64,000 nt of DNA from RHLJ01 sp965242845 (GTDB taxonomy: Bacteria; Bacteroidota; Rhodothermia; Balneolales; Balneolaceae), in contig CBDETC010000003.1 of the NCBI GenBank assembly GCA_965242845.1, positions 1,488,001-1,552,000 of the forward strand, written 5' to 3'. Under the pieces are notes generated by a model, which saw nothing but the letters and a program-made list of their open reading frames with translations, ran no database searches and was not told the origin of the DNA. Positions 16,890 through 25,569 of this stretch are shown here, one piece after another. The position numbers and the translations under genes were made by a program. The stretch's first letter is position 1. Every line of letters begins with the position of its first letter.

Positions 16890-18009
16890 ATGGCTATTAA
16901 TAAAGATCATCTGCAGGATGATTATGAGCGGTTAGACGCGCTCAGGAGGTATCTTTGACTACGATAAGCGTAAAGTCAGGATTATTGAATTAACAGAGCA
17001 GACTCAGAATCCTGAATTCTGGAGTGATCCTGCTCAGGCCCAGGCGGTTATGAAAGACCTGGACAATGAAAAGAGTCTTGTAGGAGCATGGGATGACTTA
17101 AATACTCTTAGAGAGAGTATTAACGTGTTTCTCGAATTTCTTGAAATGGGGGAGAGCGTAGACGATGAGTTGCAGGAAGAATATCAAAAACTCAAAAAAG
17201 GTCTTGAAAATTTAGAGCTGAGAAATATGCTCAAAGGTTCTGATGATCATCGCGATGCGGTGGTTAACTTTAATCCTGGGGCAGGAGGAACCGAAAGTCA
17301 GGATTGGGCGGAAATGTTGTACAGGATGTACACAAGATGGGCTGAAAGAAGTGGATTCAAAGTATCAGTAATTGATTATCAGGACGGAGAAGTAGCTGGA
17401 TTAAAGAGTGCTACTATTGAAGTGCAGGGCACCAATGCATACGGCTTTCTAAAAGCTGAAAGTGGAGTACATCGACTGGTACGAGTTTCTCCATTTGATA
17501 GCAACGCTCGAAGACATACCTCTTTTTGCTCAGTTTTTGTATCTCCGCTTATCGACGATACTATCGAAGTGAATATCAACGAAAGCGAGGTTGAGCTTCA
17601 ACGCTTCCATTCCAGTGGAGCTGGAGGTCAGAACGTAAACAAAGTAGAGACCGGGGTTCGTTTGGTATGGACTGGCAAACTCTCTGATGGAAGTGAACAG
17701 CGAGTAGTAGCAGAATGCCAGCAGGAACGATCTCAGCTTCAAAACAGAGAAAAAGCCATGATTCTGCTTAAGTCCAGGATTTATGAGCTTGAGAAAGAAA
17801 TACAGGAAGCAGAAAAAGCTCGTCTAGAAGGATCTAAAGGTAAGAATGAGTGGGGTTCGCAGATCAGGAGCTATGTATTTGATGATCAAAGGGTGAAAGA
17901 TCATCGAACCAATCATGAAACATCCAATGTAAGTGCTGTGATGGATGGCGATCTTGATGAGTTTATCAAAGCATTTCTACTTTTAATTTCTACCGAGAAT
18001 CAGCAATAA
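16890..18009 (+). CDS. prfB: Peptide chain release factor 2 (programmed +1 frameshift)
   Basis: RF2 terminates translation at UGA and UAA. The reading frame opens at ATG 16890 (MAINKDHLQDDYERLDALRRYL, 22 codons), meets an in-frame TGA at 16956-16958 and continues in the +1 frame from GAC at 16957, giving 372 residues. The specificity motif SPF (VRVSPFDSNARRHTSF) and the catalytic GGQ (G245-Q247, SSGAGGQNVNKVE) are intact. An internal ATG at 17050 would give a shorter protein without the N-terminal domain; the classical frameshift signal makes the full form the right one. coaE follows after 8 nt. Confidence 0.93.
16944..16959 (+). promoter_or_regulatory. prfB programmed +1 frameshift site
   Basis: AGGAGG-TAT-CTT-TGA-C: an internal Shine-Dalgarno-like AGGAGG (16944-16949), 3 nt, then the slippery CTT followed by the in-frame stop TGA and a C. 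This matches the E. coli element (AGGGGGTATCTTTGAC) apart from one G-to-A change. Low RF2 slows reading of UGA and favours slippage to GAC, so RF2 regulates its own synthesis. Confidence 0.95.
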
Positions 18010-18017
18010 AAACACCC

Positions 18018-18605
18018 ATGATTAAAGTTGGAATTACTGGAGGGATTGGCTCGGGTAAAACCACGGTATGCAAGGTGTGGGAGGAATTAGGAGCCTATGT
18101 GCTTTACATGGACGATTTAGCCAAAGAGCTCATGGTTACTGATGCAAAACTGATCTCCTCTATAAAGCAGGAATTTGGTAGCGAATCCTATTTCAAAAAT
18201 GGAGAGTTAAACCGTAGCCATCTGGCACAGGAAGCTTTTCACAAAGGCAGGGTGGGAGCTTTAAATGCCCTGGTCCATCCGATTTTATGGAAAGCTTCGG
18301 ACGAGTTAGCTGAGGAGAAAAGAAAGAAAGGTATTACCCTTTTCGTGAAGGAGGCAGCTATTTTATTACAGAATGGAAGACCAGAAAATTTAGATTATGT
18401 AGTTCTTGTTCTATCTAATGAACAGCTACGCATAAAGAGAGCCATAGCTAGAGATAATTCTGATGAAGAAAAGATCAAAGACCGGATAGGAAAACAACCA
18501 GATTATGAAAATTATAGAAGTCTTTCGGACTTTGTTATTAGTAATAATGGGGCACTTTCAGAGTTAAAAAAAGAAGCCAAGAAAGTTTTTGATTTAGTCA
18601 ATTGA
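18018..18605 (+). CDS. coaE: Dephospho-CoA kinase
   Basis: A 195-residue P-loop kinase carrying out the last step of coenzyme A synthesis, phosphorylation of the ribose 3'-hydroxyl of dephospho-CoA. The Walker A is GITGGIGSGKTT at residues 5-16; the following LGAYVLYMDDLAKELM stretch carries the substrate-binding acidic pair, and LVHPILWK and VVLVLSNEQLRIKRAIARD match the CoA and lid regions. Length is normal. It follows prfB at 8 nt and probably shares its transcript. Confidence 0.92.
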   Translation: MIKVGITGGIGSGKTTVCKVWEELGAYVLYMDDLAKELMVTDAKLISSIKQEFGSESYFKNGELNRSHLAQEAFHKGRVGALNALVHPILWKASDELAEEKRKKGITLFVKEAAILLQNGRPENLDYVVLVLSNEQLRIKRAIARDNSDEEKIKDRIGKQPDYENYRSLSDFVISNNGALSELKKEAKKVFDLVN

Positions 18606-18609
18606 TTTG

Positions 18610-18681
18610 GTGAAAAAAATTTTCACGAAAAGCTTACTTCTGTTCAAAACATTCTTATATTCATTGGAAAAGCGCTTCCAA
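18610..18681 (+). promoter_or_regulatory. Two inverted repeats upstream of fbp
   Basis: GTGAAAA-AAA-TTTTCAC (18610-18626) lies just after coaE and could be a weak terminator or operator. TTGGAA-AAGCGC-TTCCAA (18664-18681) ends 14 nt before the fbp start and has an AAGCGCTT core with a central CG, as in many LacI-family operators. A LacI-type sugar-responsive repressor at fbp would be reasonable, but none is encoded nearby, so this is tentative. Confidence 0.4.
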
Positions 18682-18695
18682 ATTCTTTTCTATTT

Positions 18696-19724
18696 ATGAG
18701 TTTTATTGAAAATCAACGTTTGGTAACCCTCGAAGAATTCATAATCCAGTCTCAAAATCGATTCCCGGGTGCTACAGGTGAGCTATCGCAATTACTTCGG
18801 GATCTTGGGCTAGCTTCAAAGATAATTTCACGAGAAGTAAACAAAGCAGGAATCACTAATATTCTTGGAAATGATGGTTCAACCAATGTGCATGGAGAGG
18901 ATGTTAAGAAATTGGACACTTTTGCAGATCAGCAGTTGATTTCTGCCCTGGAGCGATCTTCAATAACCTGCATGGTAATTTCTGAAGAGAATGATGGCAT
19001 TGTAAGACTTAGGAGCCAGGGAGGCAAGTACATCGTATATCTAGACCCGCTAGATGGTTCCTCAAACATAGATGTAAATGTTTCCATTGGCTCCATTTTT
19101 TCAATTTATATGCGGGAGGCTCGATTTGATCCTACGGTAATAGAAGACGACGCTCTTCAACCGGGTACAAGGCAGGTTGCTGCTGGGTATGTACTTTATG
19201 GCTCTAGTACTACTTTGGCTTACACTACAGGTCTTGGCGTTTCGTTATTTACTTTAGATCCAAGCATTGGGGAGTTCATTTTGTCTGATCGAAATATCCG
19301 CATCCCCGAACATGGTACTATTTATAGTATTAATGAAGGAAGCTATAATTCATGGGACCCAGGTCTAAAGAGATACATAAAATTTTGCCAGGAAGAGGAC
19401 CCCGAAACTGGACGACCCTATTCAGCTCGATACATAGGCTCAATGGTTGCAGACATACATAGAACTCTCATAAAGGGAGGTATCTTTATTTATCCACACA
19501 GTAAAAGGTATCCACAAGGGAAGCTACGCCTTATGTATGAATGCAATCCATTGAGCTTTATTATCGAACAGGCAGGAGGAATGGCAACAGATGGTGTTAA
19601 GAGAATCATGGAGATTGAACCGGAAGCTATCCATCAACGAACTCCTATTTTCGTTGGTTCTAAAGAGAATGTATCAAGAGCGATGGACTTTCTCTTTGAA
19701 TACTCCGAAGAGGAAACTGTTTAG
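18696..19724 (+). CDS. fbp: Class I fructose-1,6-bisphosphatase
   Basis: A 342-residue gluconeogenic enzyme hydrolysing fructose 1,6-bisphosphate to fructose 6-phosphate. The metal-binding signature is clear: SEENDG (residues about 89-94) and YLDPLDGSSNIDVNVSIGSIFSIY (about 115-138). Substrate-binding stretches near the C-terminus include YIGSMVADIHRTLIKGGIF and KLRLMYECNPLSFIIEQAGG. The enzyme is complete. It is separated from coaE by 90 nt with operator-like palindromes and is probably transcribed alone. Confidence 0.95.
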   Translation: MSFIENQRLVTLEEFIIQSQNRFPGATGELSQLLRDLGLASKIISREVNKAGITNILGNDGSTNVHGEDVKKLDTFADQQLISALERSSITCMVISEENDGIVRLRSQGGKYIVYLDPLDGSSNIDVNVSIGSIFSIYMREARFDPTVIEDDALQPGTRQVAAGYVLYGSSTTLAYTTGLGVSLFTLDPSIGEFILSDRNIRIPEHGTIYSINEGSYNSWDPGLKRYIKFCQEEDPETGRPYSARYIGSMVADIHRTLIKGGIFIYPHSKRYPQGKLRLMYECNPLSFIIEQAGGMATDGVKRIMEIEPEAIHQRTPIFVGSKENVSRAMDFLFEYSEEETV

Positions 19725-19737
19725 GTTTTTATAAAGG

Positions 19738-19813
19738 GTCATTCTGGGGACACTTCCAAAGGATCGTCCATTTTATTCGTAAGCTGATCCTTCGCAGGTA
19801 TGCTCAGGATGAC
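19738..19813. repeat. REP-like intergenic palindrome
   Basis: Outer ends GGTCATTCTGG and CTCAGGATGACACC pair imperfectly, with inner AAAGGATCG / TGATCCTTCG. It fills the gap between the convergent fbp gene and the sugar-dehydrogenase-like gene and may also help end transcription from both sides. It belongs to the same family as the elements at 39535-39642 and 60563-60651. Confidence 0.65.
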
Positions 19814-19824
19814 ACCACTAGAAA

Positions 19825-21531
19825 CTATTTCACCAACACCATTTTCTGGGTGCTGATTAGCACATCATTCACTCTAAGTGAGTACAGGTAAACTCCTGAT
19901 GAAAGACCGGTAGCATCAAAACGAACCGAATGATTTTGAGCACTCATAGGCTGGTCAATCAGGGTTTGGATTTTCCTTCCCGAAAGATCAGTTACGGTAA
20001 GTTCTACATGACCAGGAACCAATAAATCGAACCGGAGAGTGGTAGATGGATTGAATGGGTTTGGGTAATTTTGATACAAGGTGAAGTTAGAAGGGGTGTC
20101 CTGCTCATCTTCGCTATTAGTGGAATTAGAAGGGAAGGTTAATTCCCATATCCTTGTATCAGCTCCAACATTAAGCCAAGAATCGTTTCGATATTCGGCT
20201 ATATAAATCTTATTTCCAATGATTTCAGCGTCAATAGGGCTGATAAAATCCATTGCGATTCGGGTTGTAGTCATTTCATATGCATCATCAACCTGGGTAA
20301 GTTCCATATGAAGCAGATCTTTTCCAGGGTCATCCATCCACCTGAGAAAAAAGCCGTTATCATTTCCACCAGAGAAAGCCATAGAAAATCCATCATTTGT
20401 AAATTCAGCTCCTAAAGCTGATTCAGTATCAAATACTAGAGCCAACATGGAACGATGTGCTGTAAAAGAGCTAATCGCAGTATCCTGTTCGGCGGCGTCT
20501 TTAATAGTATCCGTTTCAGGGTCACGATACATAACTCCATCAGGACCATAATTCAAAACAGGTTCGGTAAAAGTAACGCCTTCAGGTGGTTCCGGGTAAT
20601 CTGGGTCGTTGTAGAAAAAACCAAATTGATAGGCATTGGTTTCCGGTTGAAGCATGACATCTGAATCCGGATCATAGCCTTCAAATTGCATTGGAGTATC
20701 ATTTCCACCTACTCTCCATGGAAAACCGTAATGGTTGCCTTCCTGAATCCAATTAAATTCGCCTGGATCATCACGTTCTCCAGCATTATCCGGACCAAAA
20801 AGGTTACCATCTTTGTCAAAAGCGAGGCTGAATGTGTTTCTAATTCCCTCTGCAAAAATGTATCCGCCTGCATTTAAACTATCTAAATCATCTCGCAAAT
20901 AAAGATCAGTAGCATCTGCGGGGATTCTGAGAATTTTGGCAGTAAGTGCTGTTTCTCTTAGATCAGGATACCTGCCATCTACTGAGTGCACTTCCCCATG
21001 GTCGGTCCGGGATCCACTATTGATATACAAAGTGCTATTGTCTGCACTTACCACAATTCCATTCATGATATGATCAAAGAAGGTATTGCTAAGGGGATAA
21101 GGTTCAGTTTCCGCAACGGTTTCCCAGGTAATAGTTGATCCATCTAATGTCCCGCGCATTATAATGGCAGTATTAGTGAAATCATTATCGTCTTTGATAT
21201 TGCCAACTATATAAAACTTACCATCATTTGAGATATCGAAACCTTGTACATCCTCAAGATTATGAGCCTGAGCAAATGAAAGCTGTGACTTATTTCCGGA
21301 TTGGATATCTACACTATAAATACTTCCGTTGATGGTGGAGAAATAAAGGGTTTCATTTACGGGGTTATACTTTAGTCGGACAGTATTCGACGGCAAATCA
21401 GTAACTGATCGCAGGGAGATGCGCTCGTCTAAGATTGTTGGTTGTGCTAAACCCGGGGACACGAATATAGCAATGGCCAGGAGAGGTAATAGAGTGAGTT
21501 TCATAGTTCTTTTTCTTGTCTTATCAGACAA
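19825..21531 (-). CDS. Secreted glucose/sorbosone dehydrogenase-like protein, type IX cargo
   Basis: A 568-residue protein: signal peptide (ending SPGLAQ near residue 30), a beta-propeller of the PQQ-dependent glucose/sorbosone dehydrogenase type (residues about 40-470; note GIRNTFSLAFDKDGNLFGPDN, GERDDPGEFNW and EGNHYGFPW), then a linker and a C-terminal sorting domain (YQNYPNPFNPSTTLRFDL to the end, YSLRVNDVLISTQKMVLVK). It should be exported by the Sec system and then passed to the cell surface by type IX secretion. The sugar oxidised, if any, is unknown. It is a single gene on the minus strand. Confidence 0.85.
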   Translation of the reverse strand: MSDKTRKRTMKLTLLPLLAIAIFVSPGLAQPTILDERISLRSVTDLPSNTVRLKYNPVNETLYFSTINGSIYSVDIQSGNKSQLSFAQAHNLEDVQGFDISNDGKFYIVGNIKDDNDFTNTAIIMRGTLDGSTITWETVAETEPYPLSNTFFDHIMNGIVVSADNSTLYINSGSRTDHGEVHSVDGRYPDLRETALTAKILRIPADATDLYLRDDLDSLNAGGYIFAEGIRNTFSLAFDKDGNLFGPDNAGERDDPGEFNWIQEGNHYGFPWRVGGNDTPMQFEGYDPDSDVMLQPETNAYQFGFFYNDPDYPEPPEGVTFTEPVLNYGPDGVMYRDPETDTIKDAAEQDTAISSFTAHRSMLALVFDTESALGAEFTNDGFSMAFSGGNDNGFFLRWMDDPGKDLLHMELTQVDDAYEMTTTRIAMDFISPIDAEIIGNKIYIAEYRNDSWLNVGADTRIWELTFPSNSTNSEDEQDTPSNFTLYQNYPNPFNPSTTLRFDLLVPGHVELTVTDLSGRKIQTLIDQPMSAQNHSVRFDATGLSSGVYLYSLRVNDVLISTQKMVLVK

Positions 21532-21582
21532 AGAAACTCAAAAGCTGGAATAACTAAAAGAGATAAAAATTCTCAGCTAAGC

Positions 21583-22074
21583 CTAGAACCTGATACGCAT
21601 TCCTTCTGTTATTCCATGTGTTATAGAATAGCCTCCATTGGTCTCTACCACATACAGAGCTGGAGCTTCAGACGGAAGCGTGGTTTGAGAAAACGGGGTA
21701 GTGTTTTGATAGATTCTCACAATCACACTATCACTATTCACATACATAATATCTAGTGGGAGAGGGGTATTAGCCATCCAAAAGCTTTGAGGAGTTTCTA
21801 CATCGAAGATAAAAAGCATACCAGTATCTTCAGGCATAGACCGAACATCCATGAGCCCTTGATTTCGTTCAAGAGGTTCGTCAGCCAGGGCTATTTTCAA
21901 TGTAGTTATCGGCTCGCCACTTTCATTTAAGAAAGTTAGCTCGCTTTCAGGAATGACTTCGCGTCCTTTGTTCTCTGTTTGGCTAGTTTCTTTTTTTTCG
22001 GATTCACATCCTACAAAAAAGCTTAAAAGAAAAAGGGTGAAAAATAAATTACCTAATCTCAAATGGTACCTCAT
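21583..22074 (-). CDS. DUF192 family lipoprotein
   Basis: A 163-residue lipoprotein (lipobox FFVGC, modified C23). The DUF192 signature is complete: IALADEPLERNQGLMDVRSMPEDTGMLFIFD, then FWMANTPLPLDIMYVNSD and a C-terminal YVVETNGGYSITHGI. The family's function is unknown. Its start lies inside the end of the large Asp-box gene (26-nt overlap), so the two are translationally coupled and probably act in the same compartment. Confidence 0.88.
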   Translation of the reverse strand: MRYHLRLGNLFFTLFLLSFFVGCESEKKETSQTENKGREVIPESELTFLNESGEPITTLKIALADEPLERNQGLMDVRSMPEDTGMLFIFDVETPQSFWMANTPLPLDIMYVNSDSVIVRIYQNTTPFSQTTLPSEAPALYVVETNGGYSITHGITEGMRIRF

Positions 22075-24850
22075 GGGTATTTCTTCCGGTTCTAAATTCT
22101 AGTGTATACTTACCTTTGTCAAGGAAGGTAAATCCTTCGTCGGTCTCTTCAGTAACGAGGTTCCAATTATAAGTATTGAATCCATAATTTCCTGAAGTTT
22201 CGAAAGAAGTAATTTCGGTTCCTTCTGTGTCTTTTACTGTAACGGTTACCGCTTGCTCACCGCGTTTATTTTCCAGGAAATAGATCAACTCTACATTAGG
22301 CATTGAACGCTGTCTCCATTGTGCCGTTTGCATTCCCCAGAATCTGGATTGACGAATAGATCCAGGTTTGATTGCCGTAATTCCCTCATCAAGTCTATCT
22401 GCAACCTGGTGAAGTGGTTTTACATCCATCACCCACATACTGCGACCATGAGTAGCAACTACTAGCTCCAGATCTCTTGGATGAACAATCATATCATAGG
22501 AAGCCACATTAGGCATGTTCGTTAGATAATGCCATTCGTTACCATCATCAAAGCTGACGTAGCTTCCAAAATCCATACCAGCATACAAGATAGAAGGATT
22601 AACCGGATCCTGGATGATTACATTTGCCACTTCATCCGGAAGGTTTCCTTTCACTGAAGTCCACGTTTTCCCGTAATCAGTAGTTTTGTACAAGTAGGTA
22701 GTAAACTCATCCCACCGGTATCCATTTAAAGAGACATAAGCGGTTGCTTCATCATAAGCTGAGGCATGGATTTCACTGATCCATCTTCGTTGCGGAAGAT
22801 TATCGGATACTCTGCTCCAGCTTGTTCCGCCATCAGTGGTAACATGGATCATGCCATCATCACTTCCTGCCCAAATTACATCGAACGAAAGGGGAGATTC
22901 AGCAATAGTTGTTAAGGTAGAGTAGGGTACATTTCCATTAGGTAAATCATGAGTTAAATCCGGACTAATTGCCTGCCAGTCCTTTCCTTCATTAAATGAC
23001 CTGTTAAGACGCTGAGAACCAAAATAGATAATGTCAGGATTGTGCCAGCTCATATTTACCGGGGTATTCCAGTTATAGCGGTATCGAGGTTCTCCAAGTT
23101 TATGAACAGGAGTAATTCTCATATTCTCACTATTTGCTAAATCTCGCCTTGTATAATTGCCATACTGAAACCCAACATAAACGATATCAGGATTTTCTGG
23201 GTTTGGAGCTACATGCATTCCATCTCCGCCTCCGATACGAGTCCATGGACGTTCACGATTTCCGGTTGAGGTAGAAGGTCCTTTAAATGTTCCATTATCC
23301 TGAAGACCTCCATAAATGTTATAAGGCTCTTCCATGTCTACATTAACCGTATAAAATTGACCAGCAGCGATGGTATTGTGGTGGATGAAATTTTCGCCAC
23401 CGTCATGACTCTCATAAAGGCCACCATCATTACCCAGAAGAATATGTTCAGAGTCATTCGGATTAATCCATAGCGCATGGTGATCGACATGAACTGATTG
23501 GTTTCTCGCTTTTTGTTCCCATGTCTTACCACCATCCGTGGATTTCAAAAAAGGAACTCCAAAAGTGTACACCGTTTCCGGATCGTTAGGATCAACTCTA
23601 ACCTCTCCAAAATAATACCCATAGGTGAACACTACTCCATTTAAGGGGTAGCTATTCGCTAGCTCCCAGCTTTCACCGCCATCTTCAGATCGATATATCT
23701 CCAATCCTTTAATGCTTGTGTTGAATAATGCAGCATTAGCATCTCCAAGATAATCAGCTAGCGCTCTGGGCTGGTATTTATCCATTTCAATATCTGCTTT
23801 TACTGATGCCGCAGTGTATTCAGTCGGAAAGCGATTCGATCGTAGATATTGATTAAGCTCTTTGTTGTCCAACCTTAGAAAACTTCGTTTACTCATTTCC
23901 AGGAAGTCTGTCTGACTTAGCCCTTCAGAAGCATCGCGTTCTGTTTTAGTTTCAAATTGATTATCTAAAAAAGCATAAAGTATATCTGGATTAGATTGAC
24001 TTACGTCGATACCTATTCTGCCCACATGTTCTCCGGCTGGTAATCCTTCAGTGATTTTATTCCACGTTTCTCCACCATCTGTACTTTTATAAAGAGCAGA
24101 AGCAACCCCACCTTCTTTAAAATTCCAGGCCTTTCTATCTCTTTCCCACGAAGTAGCCCATAAGACATCAGGGTTAGTCGGATGTATAATGAGATCAATC
24201 ACACCAGTACTATCATTAATAAACAAGGTTCTATTCCATGTTTCACCGCCATCTGTACTCTTAAATACCCCGCGTTCAGAATTTGAACTATAGAGGGCTC
24301 CTATACTGGCTACCCATACCGTGTTTTCATCAGTAGGGTGACTTATAATTTTTCCTATATGTTGAGAACCTCGTAACCCCGAAAACTCCCAGGTATCGCC
24401 GCCATCCATGCTTTTATATACTCCGGTTCCTGCATAGGTTGAACGACTACTGTTGTTTTCACCTGTACCAATCCAAACGATATCGGGGTTGGCAGATGAG
24501 ATGTTTAAATCTCCAACTCCTAACGCGCCATCCTGGTGATCAAAAACAGGAACAAATGTATTCCCGCTATTTGTAGTTTTAAATACACCACCAGATCCAA
24601 GTCCGATATAAAAAACTCGCGCATTTTCAGGATGAACAGCTATATCAGTTATTCTACCACTCATTACTACCGGGCCCACACTTCTCATTGGGTAGTCATT
24701 AAAAATAGAATTAGCTCTTAATTCAGCTCGTTGCTCGATTGAATTCTCCATATGTTCAACAGAGGATGGAGGCACAACCTGTGCAGTAGAAAAAGTTGTA
24801 AAGAGCACAGAAAAGAGAAGGGCAGGAAGTAGCAGATTAGTCAGGCGCAT
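22049..24850 (-). CDS. Large secreted Asp-box (BNR/sortilin-like) repeat protein
   Basis: A 933-residue secreted protein with a signal peptide (MRLTNLLLPALLFSVLFTTFSTAQ). It contains about ten Asp-box motifs, e.g. KSMDGGDTW, KSTDGGETW (twice), RSEDGGESW, KSTDGGKTW and VTTDGGTSW, each between NPDVLWA- or NPDIVYVG-like strands, so the chain forms one or two large beta-propellers (VPS10/exo-alpha-sialidase-like). The C-terminal ~100 residues form a beta-sandwich (EITSFETSGNYGFNTYNWNL...GKYTLEF) with no sorting domain. Relatives are often labelled glycosyl hydrolase without proof; no catalytic residues can be assigned here. Confidence 0.82.
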   Translation of the reverse strand: MRLTNLLLPALLFSVLFTTFSTAQVVPPSSVEHMENSIEQRAELRANSIFNDYPMRSVGPVVMSGRITDIAVHPENARVFYIGLGSGGVFKTTNSGNTFVPVFDHQDGALGVGDLNISSANPDIVWIGTGENNSSRSTYAGTGVYKSMDGGDTWEFSGLRGSQHIGKIISHPTDENTVWVASIGALYSSNSERGVFKSTDGGETWNRTLFINDSTGVIDLIIHPTNPDVLWATSWERDRKAWNFKEGGVASALYKSTDGGETWNKITEGLPAGEHVGRIGIDVSQSNPDILYAFLDNQFETKTERDASEGLSQTDFLEMSKRSFLRLDNKELNQYLRSNRFPTEYTAASVKADIEMDKYQPRALADYLGDANAALFNTSIKGLEIYRSEDGGESWELANSYPLNGVVFTYGYYFGEVRVDPNDPETVYTFGVPFLKSTDGGKTWEQKARNQSVHVDHHALWINPNDSEHILLGNDGGLYESHDGGENFIHHNTIAAGQFYTVNVDMEEPYNIYGGLQDNGTFKGPSTSTGNRERPWTRIGGGDGMHVAPNPENPDIVYVGFQYGNYTRRDLANSENMRITPVHKLGEPRYRYNWNTPVNMSWHNPDIIYFGSQRLNRSFNEGKDWQAISPDLTHDLPNGNVPYSTLTTIAESPLSFDVIWAGSDDGMIHVTTDGGTSWSRVSDNLPQRRWISEIHASAYDEATAYVSLNGYRWDEFTTYLYKTTDYGKTWTSVKGNLPDEVANVIIQDPVNPSILYAGMDFGSYVSFDDGNEWHYLTNMPNVASYDMIVHPRDLELVVATHGRSMWVMDVKPLHQVADRLDEGITAIKPGSIRQSRFWGMQTAQWRQRSMPNVELIYFLENKRGEQAVTVTVKDTEGTEITSFETSGNYGFNTYNWNLVTEETDEGFTFLDKGKYTLEFRTGRNTHEVPFEIR

Positions 24851-25012
24851 AGTTAGTTAGTCTATTGTAAAGTTGCCGGATGATATAAAATGACAACCAA
24901 AAGTGTTGAAAAAGATTTTTACTCAGGTGCCATTCGAATTGGTCCTCCCGAAGCCCATCGAGATAACAAGTAATGGGATCATAATCATCCAAAACAAATC
25001 CCTTCAAATTCA

Positions 25013-25043
25013 TTGAAATTTTAGGGAAATACACCTACCTTTG
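25013..25043 (+). promoter_or_regulatory. FCB-type sigma promoter of the rimP-nusA-infB operon
   Basis: TTG (25013-25015), 20-bp spacer, TACCTTTG (25036-25043). This fits the Bacteroidetes primary-sigma consensus TTG/N19-21/TAnnTTTG exactly. Transcription would start near 25050, at the base of the leader hairpin described next, leaving a leader of about 50 nt before rimP. Confidence 0.75.
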
Positions 25044-25049
25044 GGGCTC

Positions 25050-25081
25050 AGTGAGCGTCGGGAAGGCACTCACTTTTTTTT
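25050..25081 (+). terminator. Leader hairpin with T-tract before rimP (attenuator-like)
   Basis: AGTGAG (25050-25055) pairs with CTCACT (25069-25074) around a G-rich loop, followed by eight T residues. It looks like an intrinsic terminator but lies between the promoter and the rimP start (25099). Comparable hairpins precede rimP in many bacteria, so read-through control of the operon, perhaps by its own product NusA, is a reasonable inference. Confidence 0.6.
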
Positions 25082-25098
25082 GTTTTTAAAATCAAGGT

Positions 25099-25560
25099 AT
25101 GACACCAGACGTAACCGAAACTATTAAAGAATTAGTTGCTCCTTTAGCGGAGGAGAAAGAGCTATTTCTCGTAGACGTAGAGCTGAAGACAGGCGGCGGT
25201 ACGGAAGTATGGGTATATCTTGATGGAGAAGAGAAAGCCGTAAATATTGATGAGTGCGCAGAAATAAGCCGGGAATTAGGCTTTTTAGTAGATGCTCATG
25301 AATTGCTTGGAGATAAATATCGACTAAATGTTTCTTCACCAGGTTTAAGTCGGCCTTTGACTGATCGACGTCAATACAAAAAGAATATAGATCGTACACT
25401 TAAAGTAAGATTCAGAAATCAGGACCAGGAAGTAGAGAAAGTAGAAGGAGTTATCTCGGCGGTAAATGAAGAGGAAGTAACTCTATCACACGGAGGTAGT
25501 GAAACTCCTGTTTCCTTTGAATCCATTATTGAAGCAAAAATCATCCCAGTAATTAAATAG
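25099..25560 (+). CDS. rimP: Ribosome maturation factor RimP
   Basis: A 153-residue RimP needed for assembly of the 30S ribosomal subunit. The N-terminal alpha/beta domain (LFLVDVELKTGGGTEVWVYLD, then VNIDECAEISRELGFLVD) and the following YRLNVSSPGLSRPL motif are diagnostic, and the C-terminal SH3-like domain ends FESIIEAKIIPVIK. It is the first gene of the canonical rimP-nusA-infB-rbfA-truB-ribF order, with nusA 9 nt downstream. Confidence 0.94.
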   Translation: MTPDVTETIKELVAPLAEEKELFLVDVELKTGGGTEVWVYLDGEEKAVNIDECAEISRELGFLVDAHELLGDKYRLNVSSPGLSRPLTDRRQYKKNIDRTLKVRFRNQDQEVEKVEGVISAVNEEEVTLSHGGSETPVSFESIIEAKIIPVIK

Positions 25561-25569
25561 GCATACCCA

